From Aminipila butyrica (GTDB taxonomy: Bacteria; Bacillota; Clostridia; Peptostreptococcales; Anaerovoracaceae): a stretch of DNA of 64,000 nucleotides. Below are positions 26,852-35,664 of this stretch, one piece after another. The translations under genes were made by a program, and so were the position numbers. The DNA is taken from positions 2,356,001 to 2,420,000 of the forward strand of contig NZ_CP048649.1 in NCBI RefSeq assembly GCF_010669305.1, read 5' to 3'. Each line of letters opens with the position of its first letter. The stretch's first letter is position 1. The notes below the pieces were generated by a model. The model was not told the origin of the DNA. It saw only the letters and a list, made by a program, of their open reading frames with translations, and made no database searches.

Positions 26852-27019
26852 ATGAACAATTCTTATGTAAATGAAAGCATTCGTTGTACCGTAAACCAAT
26901 GTAAGAACCATGCGCAGAGCAAGGATAACTGCGCACTTTCTTCCATTCTGGTAGGTACTCATGAACACAACCCAACACAGGATCAGTGCACCGACTGTAA
27001 ATCATTCCAGATGAAATAA
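26852..27019 (+). CDS. Small DUF1540 Cys-rich protein
   Basis: This 55-residue ORF has a good ribosome-binding site (AGGAGG, 8 bp before the ATG). Its cysteines C12, C17, C27, C46 and C49 follow the DUF1540 pattern (IRCxVxxC...C...CTDCKSF). The spacing suggests metal or disulfide binding. DUF1540 proteins are common in spore formers, often next to sporulation genes; here sigK starts 79 bp downstream on the same strand. No function is established. The antisense frame over it is a shadow. Confidence 0.82.
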   Translation: MNNSYVNESIRCTVNQCKNHAQSKDNCALSSILVGTHEHNPTQDQCTDCKSFQMK

Positions 27020-27098
27020 GACCATGCTTATTTCATAAGGTCATGCACGACAGCCCCTTTCTGAGCATATAGTAAAAGTCCAGAGGGGGGTTACATAA

Positions 27099-27725
27099 AT
27101 GGGCAATTCCTTTCCAAAACCACTCACATGCAAGGAAGAGGAATACTACCTTAAACTTTTTGAAGAAGGCGACCTGGAAGCAAAAAATACATTGATTGTG
27201 CGTAACCTCCGTTTAGTTGCGCATATCGTTAAGAAGTATTCCGGCGGCAGTGCCAATCCCGATGACCTAATCTCCATCGGTACCATTGGACTGATTAAAG
27301 CCATCAATACTTACAGCAGCAAGCGGTCCACCAGGCTGGCTACCTATGCCGCTAAGTGCATCGAAAATGAAATTCTCATGTCCATCCGTTCTGAAAAAAA
27401 ACGCAAGCTAGAGATCTCTCTCAATGAACCCATTGGCACCGATAAGGATGGAAATGAAATAAATTTCAACGATATACTTGGTTCGGATCCAGACACCGTT
27501 TTAAATGATATCCATTTAAAATTGCAGATAAAAGCGCTTTATCATGCCATCTCCCACATATTGACCAGGCGGGAGCAGCTAATCGTCACGAAGCGATACG
27601 GCATTTCAGGGGAAGAGCCCCTGACCCAGAGAGAACTGGCAAAAAAATTAGGTATCAGCCGTTCTTATGTCAGCCGCATCGAAAAGAAAGCCGTAGGCAA
27701 ATTAAGGGATTACCTAAAGCCCTAG
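27099..27725 (+). CDS. sigK: Sporulation sigma factor SigK, without pro-sequence
   Basis: This 208-residue sigma factor starts NSFPKPLTCKEEEYYL, which corresponds to the first residues of mature Bacillus SigK. Region 2 (NLRLVAHIVKKYSGG, PDDLISIGTIGLIKAI) and region 4 (QRELAKKLGISRSYVSRIEKKA) are complete. SigK is the late mother-cell sigma factor. A TAA stands immediately before the ATG in frame, so no cleavable pro-peptide is encoded, as in Clostridioides difficile. The gene is not split by a skin element. GAGGGGGG precedes the ATG. SigE versus SigK was decided by the SFPKPL start and by the separate spoIIGA-sigE pair. Confidence 0.93.
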   Translation: MGNSFPKPLTCKEEEYYLKLFEEGDLEAKNTLIVRNLRLVAHIVKKYSGGSANPDDLISIGTIGLIKAINTYSSKRSTRLATYAAKCIENEILMSIRSEKKRKLEISLNEPIGTDKDGNEINFNDILGSDPDTVLNDIHLKLQIKALYHAISHILTRREQLIVTKRYGISGEEPLTQRELAKKLGISRSYVSRIEKKAVGKLRDYLKP

Positions 27726-27737
27726 TCTTCGCTTCCA

Positions 27738-27792
27738 AAAAAGAAAAAAGAGGAAACTCTACTTTTATAGCGGTTGCCTCTTTTTTCTTTTT
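27738..27792. terminator. Bidirectional terminator between sigK and the GGDEF-EAL gene
   Basis: A 20-base A/G-rich arm from 27738 pairs with its complement ending at 27792 across a ~14-base loop, with T runs on both strands. It serves the two convergent genes. Confidence 0.8.
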
Positions 27793-27809
27793 ATTTATTT
27801 CTAACTGCT

Positions 27810-30389
27810 TTATTTTAACGGATTTTTCAGATCTTCCACTTCTTTTCCAGTAATCGGCTGACTAAAGTAGTAGCCTTGGATGTAATCACAGCCAAATTTC
27901 CGCAGTCTGTGGTACTGGCTCTTTTTCTCCACCCCTTCCACCGTGATTTTTAAACCCAAACAGTGAACCAGGCGAATAATATTTTTGATAAAGGTATCTT
28001 TCCCTGGGGTCAGGTAAATGTCTACCAGGGATTTATCTAGCTTGATTTTGCTCACCGGAATATAGGTCAAGTAGTTGATAGACGAATAGCCTGTGCCGAA
28101 GTCATCCAAGGCCAGCCGAACACCGATAGAAAGAAAATCCTTAAACAGTTTCATTGCTTTTTCATTGTTGTTCATAAAAATACTTTCCGTTATTTCAATC
28201 TCGATCAGCTCCGGTGAAATCTGGTGTTCTTCCAGCAATTCTTTTAAGTATTGCACATAGGTTTTGTCCTTAATTTGCTTGCTGGAAAAATTGATAGCCA
28301 CCGGGCGCAATTCCAGCCCGTGCTGCCGCCACATTGCCATTTGCTCCACTACCTGCTTGGTCACCAAGCGTCCGATGGTCAAAATAGCTTTTGTTTCCTC
28401 TGCCACAGAAATGAACTGATTCGGCGGAATATCGTAATCTTTTAGCCGGACCAAGGCTTCATAGCCTTCGGTCAGACCAGTGAGTGCATTCACTTGCGGC
28501 TGATACACACAGTAAAAGCCGTCCTGATTACAGGCTTCATCAATAATAATTTTGATGTCCTTTCGCTTCAAGGCCTCATCTTTCATGTGCGCATTATAGT
28601 AGACGCATTCGTTCTTTCCCAGATTTTTTGCCGCATACATGGCAAAGTCCGCATTAGAGAGAATCTCTCCTCCATCAGCCACATGCTCGTCAAAATAGGC
28701 GATGCCCATGCTGCTTTGAATGTAACGTTCCTTTTCCTCAAAGACAACCGGCTTGGTAAATATCTGCTTAATCTGTGTCAAAATCTTGCTGTCTGATTCC
28801 AATTTTGCCTTTTTAATAATCAACAGGAATTCGTCTCCTCCCAACCGGGAAGCATAAAAAAGTTTATCACTCATCAGTTCCAGCAGACGTCTAGAAGTCT
28901 CTTTTAAAACCTCATCACCGCAGGCATGTCCGTAAGAATCATTAATTTCCTTAAAATCATCGATATCCATGACGATTACAGCAAATTGTTCTCCTGCCTT
29001 GATAAGCTGATCCAACTTTTCCATAGCAGCCCGCCGGTTCGGCAGTTGAGTCAAAAAGTCATGCTCCGCCTGATAACGGATGTATTCTTTTTGTGATTCC
29101 AAGTATTCGTTGTATGCCTTGATGGCATCGTACTGCTGTTTTAATTTCTCTTCTGCCCCAATCAATTTATTGCAGGTTTCCTGCAACTTGTCATGGGATG
29201 CCTGTGCTTCCCTGGTCAGCCGCCGATGCTTCAAGTTGTCAGCAACCACCACCAGCAGCACAAGCAGACACGCCAATACGAACAGCAGCAGCGGAATCAG
29301 CACTTCCCTATACTCTTGCAAGAAAGTAATTTTCTTGTTGATGACCACCGCATCTTTAGGCACTAAGGATAGCTTGATATCATATTTCTTTAATACCTCA
29401 TAATCAAAATAATATTGGCCCTCTCCTTCTGTCGACACAGGAATGTCTGCCACGTCGGCACCCTTGAGAATATCCATCACCATGGAAGCAGCAAGGTATC
29501 CAGAATTCTTATAAGAAGTCATTTTGCCGCCAATCAAACCTTCTCCTACACCGCCGATGGATACGCGGTATACCGGTATGTGCGTATAGGACACCAGCTG
29601 TTCAACACTTTGCTTTATCGCATATTGATTTTTATCTGCATCCTCGAAAAAACTCATATAAATCAGAATACTGTCCTCCGATAGAGCCTCCAGCCTTTGC
29701 TGAATTTCATCCAAGGTATAGGAAGAAGCGTTCAGCCCCCCAAAATGGTATCCTGGGTACCTGCCTTTCAAGGAATAGAACAGCTTTCGGTCCCCTTCCC
29801 CCGTCAAGGTGTCATCGTAGAGGGCAATGATCTTTTTAGCCTTCGGCTGGAATGTAAGTGCTATGTCAATAGTTTCTTTCAGATACATAGCCTCAACCGC
29901 TCCGGTAATATAAGGATTTTCCCCAGCTTTTACCGCATGCTCTTTGTCGTTGATGCAAAAGAATACCATGGGTATCTGTGGAAACAGTTCTTGCTGATGG
30001 GCCTCTGCAAATTCTAGAGCTGCATCATCCCCCAAGAGAATAGCATCATATTTTGGACCATTTTCCAGCTTGTAGCGGAGCATTTCATAGAATAGCTGGA
30101 GATTTGCTGCTTGATCATAATTCTTCATGTCCATATATTCGATGTCCAGCCGGATGTCGCTGCCTTTAAAGGCCTGTTGAATCCCCTCCTTCTGCAAGGC
30201 CAAGGTTTCAAAGCTTTCACTGTAGGAGCTGATAAAAAGTACCTGCTTAGCAGCCAGGTAATCCTGGCTGACTGGTGCCACAGCCTGTCTATAAAAGAAA
30301 AAGTAATAAATCGATGCGGCCAACGCAAAGACCAGAAAAATTGCACCAATTAAAATAATCCACTCCCATTTCTTTTCTTTCTTCAACAT
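27810..30389 (-). CDS. Membrane GGDEF-EAL cyclic-di-GMP protein with periplasmic-binding-protein-like sensor
   Basis: This ~859-residue protein has an N-terminal membrane helix, an extracytoplasmic domain of about 300 residues, a second helix (ALLLFVLACLLVLLVVVA), a short coiled coil, a GGDEF domain and an EAL domain. The extracytoplasmic part resembles ABC-type substrate-binding (BMP/TrpX-like) sensors. The GGDEF motif (RLGGDEFLL) and the EAL motif (YEALVRL), with DDFGTGYSS and EGVE, are intact, so both synthesis and hydrolysis of c-di-GMP are possible. The ATG at 30389 (MLKKEKK) is preferred to 30410 because AGAGGAG lies ~10 bp upstream. It is divergent from a second GGDEF gene. Confidence 0.93.
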   Translation of the reverse strand: MLKKEKKWEWIILIGAIFLVFALAASIYYFFFYRQAVAPVSQDYLAAKQVLFISSYSESFETLALQKEGIQQAFKGSDIRLDIEYMDMKNYDQAANLQLFYEMLRYKLENGPKYDAILLGDDAALEFAEAHQQELFPQIPMVFFCINDKEHAVKAGENPYITGAVEAMYLKETIDIALTFQPKAKKIIALYDDTLTGEGDRKLFYSLKGRYPGYHFGGLNASSYTLDEIQQRLEALSEDSILIYMSFFEDADKNQYAIKQSVEQLVSYTHIPVYRVSIGGVGEGLIGGKMTSYKNSGYLAASMVMDILKGADVADIPVSTEGEGQYYFDYEVLKKYDIKLSLVPKDAVVINKKITFLQEYREVLIPLLLFVLACLLVLLVVVADNLKHRRLTREAQASHDKLQETCNKLIGAEEKLKQQYDAIKAYNEYLESQKEYIRYQAEHDFLTQLPNRRAAMEKLDQLIKAGEQFAVIVMDIDDFKEINDSYGHACGDEVLKETSRRLLELMSDKLFYASRLGGDEFLLIIKKAKLESDSKILTQIKQIFTKPVVFEEKERYIQSSMGIAYFDEHVADGGEILSNADFAMYAAKNLGKNECVYYNAHMKDEALKRKDIKIIIDEACNQDGFYCVYQPQVNALTGLTEGYEALVRLKDYDIPPNQFISVAEETKAILTIGRLVTKQVVEQMAMWRQHGLELRPVAINFSSKQIKDKTYVQYLKELLEEHQISPELIEIEITESIFMNNNEKAMKLFKDFLSIGVRLALDDFGTGYSSINYLTYIPVSKIKLDKSLVDIYLTPGKDTFIKNIIRLVHCLGLKITVEGVEKKSQYHRLRKFGCDYIQGYYFSQPITGKEVEDLKNPLK

Positions 30390-30623
30390 CTTGCTGCGGC
30401 TCCTCTCCATCTACTACATAAATCTCATTTCCAGGTAAGCGGTCGTTGCAATCCATTATGTACCATTATACTTCAGGACAAGTAAAAATTAAAGACTAAG
30501 TCTGCTCCTCGGTTTCATAAATATTACATCTATCCTGGATTTTTCCCCGTCTCCAGGTTTTTTTGCCAAGCTTATTATGATGGTCTGAGCTCTATGCTAT
30601 TTTGTCGAAAAAAGAATAATACT

Positions 30624-30651
30624 TGACACCATCTAGGCCCTAATTATAAGA
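30624..30651 (+). promoter_or_regulatory. Probable promoter of the Cache-GGDEF gene
   Basis: A perfect TTGACA (30624-30629) is followed after 16 bp by TATAAG (30646-30651), about 50 bp before the start. The divergent gene's promoter must lie in the same 296-bp gap but is not clear. Confidence 0.6.
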
Positions 30652-30700
30652 TAAAATGGATTTCTTAAAATGATACAAAGGATGTATGGGAGAGCAGCTT

Positions 30701-32242
30701 ATGGATAAGCAGAATAAAATTTTTCTAAAAACACTGATTTTGATTCAAGTCTTTTTGGGCGTGATGATGATTGGTATGCTCTCCCTACTGGCACACAACA
30801 TTGCTGACAACAATGATCACACCCTTCACATGCTGGCTGTGGATGACACAAAACAGTCTATGAAGAAGATTATCGACGATATCATCACCCGCATTGACCT
30901 CAAGCGGGAAGACATCCAGAACAATACAGAAGCCATCATCGAAGTAACCGCTGTAGGTTTGTCTGGCAGCAATCCGGCCCAGTCAACGGCCGCTATCAGT
31001 CAAGCCTTGAAGCAGACCCCCTATGCCGAGACCATTCAGCTCTTGTACGAAGACAAAAACAATCATCAGAGCTACCTAGTCAAGCGAAGTACAGGCGATT
31101 ATCAGAAGCTGACACCAGCGGAGTTGAGTTCCCTGAAATCCCAGCCGGGCATCCTGCGGGAAATACCAGTTGCCGGAGGCCTATTGACTTTACTGGCCAC
31201 GCAAGAACAGTTGGATCTGCTGGTACAGGACCAGGTCCGGCAGGAACTGCACCAGTCTGGCTATCCAGAAGACCAATACGTCTGGGTGAACCACGTGCTA
31301 AACTTTGACGGCGGCGACCGATATGCCATCCGCATCATTCATCCAAATCTGGTCAATACCGAGGGGACCTATCTGTCCACCAACACCCCAGATATCAAGG
31401 GCAATTATCCTTATTCGGTAGAACTTGAGGGCATAAAAGCCAAAGGAGAGGTATTTCAATCTTATTACTTTATCAATAAGTCAGACAAGAAGATCACCGA
31501 GAGGCTGACTTATGCCAAGCTCTACAAACCCTACAACTGGGTGGTGGCCACTGGCACTCCCATGCGTGATATCTTTTCCTACACCGAACTGCTGGAAGCT
31601 CAAAACATGAAGGCCATCCGCCACACGATTCTGGTATACATCGCCACCTTGCTGCTTTTATCCAGCTTCGTCACCTTCATGATTGTCCGCATACAGCTGC
31701 AATATAAGAAACAGGTCGAACGTTTTGTAAAAATTGAAACGGAACTGGATCCCCTAACTCATTCCTTTACGAGAAAAGCCGCCGACACCATCTTTGCCGA
31801 GCAGTTTAAGGCTTACCAGCACACAGGAGTTTCTCCGATTCTCTATATGGCGGATATTGATAATTTCAAATGCATCAACGATACCTACGGCCACGCCGCA
31901 GGTGACATGGTGTTGAAAGCCATGTCTGCTGCGCTGCTGGAACTGGTGGAACCAGAAGGCCGTTTGTTCCGTTGGGGCGGAGAAGAGTTTGTCATCTGCA
32001 CCTGGGGAGACTCAACCCCTACACCTGCCGAATTCGCCCAGCACGTGTTATCTATGGTTCACAGCCTAGTTTTTGAGCAGGATGGCAAAACCTTTCACAT
32101 CACCCTCTCCTTAGGCAGTTCCTTCTTTGAGCCGGGAGATGAAACTTATACAGATGCCCTTAATCGGGCAGATACAGCCCTCTACCAGGCCAAACGGAAT
32201 GGGAAGAACCAATATCAGCCTTATAAAAATCTGGAGCAGTAA
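30701..32242 (+). CDS. Membrane diguanylate cyclase with Cache sensor domain
   Basis: This 513-residue protein has an N-terminal membrane helix, an extracytoplasmic Cache-type sensor (~residues 35-290, ending in the typical YNWVVATGTPMRDIF), a second helix, and a C-terminal GGDEF domain with the active variant GGEEF in RWGGEEFVI. It should synthesise c-di-GMP in response to an external small ligand. The ATG at 30701 (MDKQNKI) is preferred because GGGAGAG lies 7 bp upstream; 30686 is the longest alternative. Confidence 0.92.
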   Translation: MDKQNKIFLKTLILIQVFLGVMMIGMLSLLAHNIADNNDHTLHMLAVDDTKQSMKKIIDDIITRIDLKREDIQNNTEAIIEVTAVGLSGSNPAQSTAAISQALKQTPYAETIQLLYEDKNNHQSYLVKRSTGDYQKLTPAELSSLKSQPGILREIPVAGGLLTLLATQEQLDLLVQDQVRQELHQSGYPEDQYVWVNHVLNFDGGDRYAIRIIHPNLVNTEGTYLSTNTPDIKGNYPYSVELEGIKAKGEVFQSYYFINKSDKKITERLTYAKLYKPYNWVVATGTPMRDIFSYTELLEAQNMKAIRHTILVYIATLLLLSSFVTFMIVRIQLQYKKQVERFVKIETELDPLTHSFTRKAADTIFAEQFKAYQHTGVSPILYMADIDNFKCINDTYGHAAGDMVLKAMSAALLELVEPEGRLFRWGGEEFVICTWGDSTPTPAEFAQHVLSMVHSLVFEQDGKTFHITLSLGSSFFEPGDETYTDALNRADTALYQAKRNGKNQYQPYKNLEQ

Positions 32243-32274
32243 GGGCATTACGGATTCCCTATCGACAAAAAAAC

Positions 32275-32306
32275 AAACAGCGGCACCTTTCGGTACCGCT
32301 GTTTTT
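32275..32306. terminator. Bidirectional terminator
   Basis: AAACAGCGGCACC (32275-32287) pairs with GGTACCGCTGTTT (32292-32304) with one mismatch around TTTC. T runs flank it on both strands. It ends the Cache-GGDEF gene and the ABC transporter operon. Confidence 0.88.
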
Positions 32307-32348
32307 ATCTTTACAGCCATGCAGTTTCCCTGCTGAGCTATTTTAAAT

Positions 32349-33227
32349 TTACATCTGTCCGCCTTCTACGACCAGACTTTCCGGATCGACATTTTCACCA
32401 TATACTGGCTTTAACGTCTCTTCAAAGTCTGCGTGGAAGAACTGTTCCCCTGCCATGGACTCAATCTCTGCGTTAAGCCACTCCAGCAGCTTGGTATTGC
32501 CCTTCTGCACCGCAGGAGCGATAGCGTCCGTATTACCCAGAGATTCGATACCTACTTTAAAGCCCTTATTGTTGATCGCCCAAGCCAGCACTTCTGTGTT
32601 GTCGGTGGAGAAGGCGTCTCCTCTGCCATCCAGCAGTGCGTCATAAGCTTCCTGATACTCGTCAAACTTCAGCAGTTTGATTTCTGGATGCTTCTCAGAG
32701 AAATACGTTTCAGCAGTCGTTCCCTTTACCACGATCAGTGTGCCATCTTTCAACTGAGAAACATCAGTAATCAGGTTTGCTTCAGGAGATACTACCCCTA
32801 AAGCCACCTTCATATATGGCAGAGCAAAATCTACTTTTTGCTTCCGCTCATCGGTGACAGTAAAGTTCGCGAGAATGATATCTACTTTACCGGACAGCAG
32901 GTATTCTACTCGGCTGGCAGCCTCTACATAGACGAATTCTACCGCGTTTTCATCTCCCAAGAGGTCTTTGGCAATGCGCTTCGCAAAGTAAATGTCATAG
33001 CCCTGCACCTCACCGTTAGCATCTACGTAACCAAAGGGATTCTTATCGCTGAATACGCCGATGCGAATCTTGCCGTCGGCCTTGATTTCCTCCAGGGTTC
33101 TAGCAGTTGCCTGAGCATCTCCGCCGTCCTTTGCGCCCTCTTCCTCCGAAGCCTGCTGGCCACATCCGGCTAAAAGGCCTATAGCTAAAATTAGGGTCAG
33201 TAAAATTAAACCAATTTTCTTTTTCAT
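32349..33227 (-). CDS. Amino-acid ABC transporter substrate-binding lipoprotein, CjaA-like (cysteine candidate)
   Basis: This 292-residue family-3 solute-binding protein has a lipoprotein signal with LLAGC, Cys at about residue 22. From memory, the mature part is strikingly like Campylobacter CjaA, a cysteine-binding lipoprotein: IRIGVFSDKNPFGYVD, QGYDIYFAKRIAKDL, SGKVDIILANFT, DFALPYMKVALGV and LGNTDAIAPAVQKGN. Cysteine is therefore a better guess than glutamine, but ligand choice is inference. It is the last gene of the permease-permease-ATPase-binding protein operon, which is preceded by a Cys-codon leader. Confidence 0.88.
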   Translation of the reverse strand: MKKKIGLILLTLILAIGLLAGCGQQASEEEGAKDGGDAQATARTLEEIKADGKIRIGVFSDKNPFGYVDANGEVQGYDIYFAKRIAKDLLGDENAVEFVYVEAASRVEYLLSGKVDIILANFTVTDERKQKVDFALPYMKVALGVVSPEANLITDVSQLKDGTLIVVKGTTAETYFSEKHPEIKLLKFDEYQEAYDALLDGRGDAFSTDNTEVLAWAINNKGFKVGIESLGNTDAIAPAVQKGNTKLLEWLNAEIESMAGEQFFHADFEETLKPVYGENVDPESLVVEGGQM

Positions 33228-33272
33228 TTCATTCTCTCCTTCTTCATAAAAATAAATTATTTCTTAATATAG

Positions 33273-34043
33273 CTATTCTGTCTCTTCTGAGGCATCTTTA
33301 GCCTCATAGTGAAACATATTTAAAAACTGCTTCGCCCGTTCCGTCTGAGGGCAGTTAAAGAACTTCTCCGGCTGACCTTCCTCCACGATGACGCCTTTAT
33401 CCATAAAGATGACCCGGTCTGCCACGGCCTGAGCAAACTCCATTTCGTGGGTAACGATGACCATCGTCATGCCCGTGTTGGCTAGCTCCAAGATTACCTG
33501 GAGCACCTCCCGAACCATTTCTGGGTCCAGGGCCGCTGTCACCTCGTCAAAAAGCATGACATCCGGCTGCATGATTAGCGAACGGACGATGGCTACTCGC
33601 TGCTTCTGCCCTCCAGACAGCTGTCTTGGATAGGCATCTCGCTTTTCCGCAAGACCGACCCGGGTCAGCAGCTCTATCGCTTCTTTTTCTACCTCTTGCC
33701 TGGCTCTGCCCTGGGCTTTCATGGGAGCCAGTAAAATGTTTTCCAGGATGGATAAATGGGGAAACAAGTCGTAACTCTGAAAGACCATGCCAATTTTCTG
33801 CCGGACCCGATGCAGCTGTTTGTTCTGAGCTGAGATTTCCTCTCCGTGAAAGCGAATCTGACCGCTGTTGATAGGTTCCAGCCCGTTGAGGCAGCGGAGA
33901 AAGGTGCTCTTGCCGCAGCCAGAAGGGCCAATGATTACTACCACTTCTCCCTTTGTCAGGGAAAAAGAGATATCCCGTAATACTTCCTGATTATCAAAGG
34001 ATTTATGCAGATGTTCCGTCTGCAATAAGATTTCCTGTTTCAT
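33273..34043 (-). CDS. Polar amino-acid ABC transporter ATPase
   Basis: This 256-residue ATPase of the GlnQ/HisP family has Walker A GPSGCGKSTF, the Q loop (GMVFQSYDLFPH), signature LSGGQKQRV, Walker B VMLFDEVTAALD (Val-Thr in place of the usual Pro-Thr-Ser) and the switch His in VTHEMEFA. It powers the transporter formed with the two permeases. It lies 38 bp after the second permease gene. Confidence 0.94.
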   Translation of the reverse strand: MKQEILLQTEHLHKSFDNQEVLRDISFSLTKGEVVVIIGPSGCGKSTFLRCLNGLEPINSGQIRFHGEEISAQNKQLHRVRQKIGMVFQSYDLFPHLSILENILLAPMKAQGRARQEVEKEAIELLTRVGLAEKRDAYPRQLSGGQKQRVAIVRSLIMQPDVMLFDEVTAALDPEMVREVLQVILELANTGMTMVIVTHEMEFAQAVADRVIFMDKGVIVEEGQPEKFFNCPQTERAKQFLNMFHYEAKDASEETE

Positions 34044-34081
34044 ATTTTCCCGCCTTACTCTTATAATCTAAACAACTCTTC

Positions 34082-34759
34082 TTAATATTTTAAATTCTTT
34101 TCCAGCCGCCCTGCCACTTTAGAAAAGACGTAGCAGATGACAAAGTACATGAGGAATATCACCCCATAGATCCAAAGGGCTGCCGTGGGCGTAGTATATC
34201 GGGAGGCATCAATAATCTGTTTGCCTACCTTCACCACCTCTACCACACCAATGAGCACCACCAAGGAGGTGGTTTTAATCATTCTGGTCAGGAGATTGAT
34301 GGCCACCGGCAGCATCCGCCGGAAGATCTGAGGGACGATTACATAGACATATACCTGCATTTTAGTTAGTCCCAGGCCGTAACCGCTCTCATACTGGTGC
34401 TTAGGGATGGAAATCAGTGCACTGCGAATGAGATCGCCGATTTCTGCTGTGCCCCAAAAAGTGAAGACGATGACCGCTGCCGTCTCTCCCTGCAGGTTGA
34501 TGCCAAAGTTCTTGGACATACCGAAATATACCAGAAACAACAACACCAGCTGAGGCATGATGCGCACAATTTCCAAATAAACCCGACAAATTCCTTTTAC
34601 CAGCTTCTGAGGTACATTCATTAAAATACCTACCAGCAGCCCCAAAGGAATGGAGAGCCCCATGGAAATCAGCGCAATCCGCAAGGTAACCCATAAACCC
34701 AGGCATAACCGTAAAAAGTTATTGCCCTGAAAGAGTACATTAATTCCCAAATCCTGCAT
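34082..34759 (-). CDS. Amino-acid ABC transporter permease
   Basis: This 225-residue membrane protein of the HisM/GlnP type has about five helices and the EAA-like loop SGYGLGLTKMQVYVYVIVPQIFRRMLP. It forms a heterodimeric pore with the adjacent permease. It overlaps that gene by 20 bp. Confidence 0.92.
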   Translation of the reverse strand: MQDLGINVLFQGNNFLRLCLGLWVTLRIALISMGLSIPLGLLVGILMNVPQKLVKGICRVYLEIVRIMPQLVLLFLVYFGMSKNFGINLQGETAAVIVFTFWGTAEIGDLIRSALISIPKHQYESGYGLGLTKMQVYVYVIVPQIFRRMLPVAINLLTRMIKTTSLVVLIGVVEVVKVGKQIIDASRYTTPTAALWIYGVIFLMYFVICYVFSKVAGRLEKNLKY

Positions 34760-35399
34760 AGCGAACCCTCCTTTCCAACCAGGTACAGAAGACTGAAATC
34801 GGCAGCAGGATAATCAGATAAGCGATCACCAGCATGAACAGTGCTTCATCCGTCTTATAATAAATGCCAATTAAGTCTTTAGCTACAAACATCAAATCTT
34901 CCAAGGCCACTACACTGAACACCGAAGTCTCCTTAATCAGGAAGATAATGTTGGCACAGAAGGCCGGAATACAAGTAGAGATGGCCTGAGGCAGAATCAC
35001 GTAACGGAACACCTGCAAGCCGGTGAGCCCTAAACTGGCCCCGGATTCACTTTGAATGGTCGGCACACTTTCCAGCCCTGCCCGAAAAGCTTCTTCCATG
35101 TAACTGCCCCCCTGAAAGGTGAGACCGATGATGGCACAGCCCACTGAGCTGATGGAGATGCCCAGCTTAGGCAGACCAAAGTAGAGAAAAAACAGCTGAA
35201 TCAACAGCGGCGTATTTCTAGACAGCTCAATATAGGCATTTACCAGCCAGCTCAGGACTGGTACGCGTTTATACAAGATCAGACTGCAAACAAATCCCAC
35301 CACAATCGACAAGGCGATTCCTGCTGAAGCCAGCGTGAGCGTCAGCTTAGCCGCCTCTATGTACAGGGGGATGTACCTGATAATAAATTCAAAATCCAT
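34740..35399 (-). CDS. Amino-acid ABC transporter permease
   Basis: This 219-residue membrane protein has about five helices, the LSRNTPLLIQLFFLYFGLP motif and the EAA-like loop ESGASLGLTGLQVFRYVILPQA. The ATG at 35399 (MDFEFIIRY) is preferred because AAAGGAG lies ~10 bp upstream; the frame itself opens at 35426. It is the first transporter gene and begins about 46 nt after the attenuator terminator. Confidence 0.92.
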   Translation of the reverse strand: MDFEFIIRYIPLYIEAAKLTLTLASAGIALSIVVGFVCSLILYKRVPVLSWLVNAYIELSRNTPLLIQLFFLYFGLPKLGISISSVGCAIIGLTFQGGSYMEEAFRAGLESVPTIQSESGASLGLTGLQVFRYVILPQAISTCIPAFCANIIFLIKETSVFSVVALEDLMFVAKDLIGIYYKTDEALFMLVIAYLIILLPISVFCTWLERRVRYAGFGN

Positions 35400-35444
35400 A
35401 TTTATAAAACTCCTTTGCCTCCCCACAAGCCGGGGCCATTCCCC

Positions 35445-35478
35445 AAAAAAGGCAAGTACTCACAAGTACCTGCCTTTT
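35445..35478 (-). terminator. Attenuator terminator in the transporter leader
   Basis: On the minus strand AAAAGGCAGGTACTT (35464-35478) pairs with AGTACTTGCC plus flanking T (35447-35460), followed by six T (35445-35450). It lies between the leader ORF and the first permease, so it must be read through for the operon to be expressed. The 5' arm can instead pair with 35521-35536. Confidence 0.85.
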
Positions 35479-35508
35479 CTCATGCTTATGCTTATATGAA
35501 CCTTCCGG

Positions 35509-35616
35509 TCAGACCGTCATAGGCGCAGGAAATACTAAGCTGTTCATGGAGCACATACAACAGCTTCCGCACATAATCTGGTCAGCCAACACGGTATTCT
35601 TCTTTACTTTGTACAT
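35509..35616 (-). CDS. 35-residue Cys-rich leader peptide (proposed cysteine attenuator)
   Basis: The ATG at 35616 follows GGAGGAG by four bases and the TGA is at 35509. The peptide is 35 residues; Cys occupy positions 16, 19, 20 and 22 (MCGSCCMCSM). The codons sit in the 5' arm and loop of a hairpin: AAGCTGTT (35559-35566) pairs exactly with AACAGCTT (35537-35544). The next segment (35521-35536) can pair in three blocks with the 5' arm of the terminator. Ribosome stalling at Cys codons would favour that antiterminator. A free-standing Cys-rich peptide or RiPP precursor is the alternative; no maturation gene is nearby. Confidence 0.72.
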   Translation of the reverse strand: MYKVKKNTVLADQIMCGSCCMCSMNSLVFPAPMTV

Positions 35617-35664
35617 GATGCTCCTCCTTCACATTTTACTTATTTCCTAGCGAAATTATATGAT

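Noticed and set aside
26781..27005. 74-codon minus-strand frame near sigK
   Set aside because: It is antisense to the DUF1540 gene, which has a strong ribosome-binding site and a recognisable Cys pattern.
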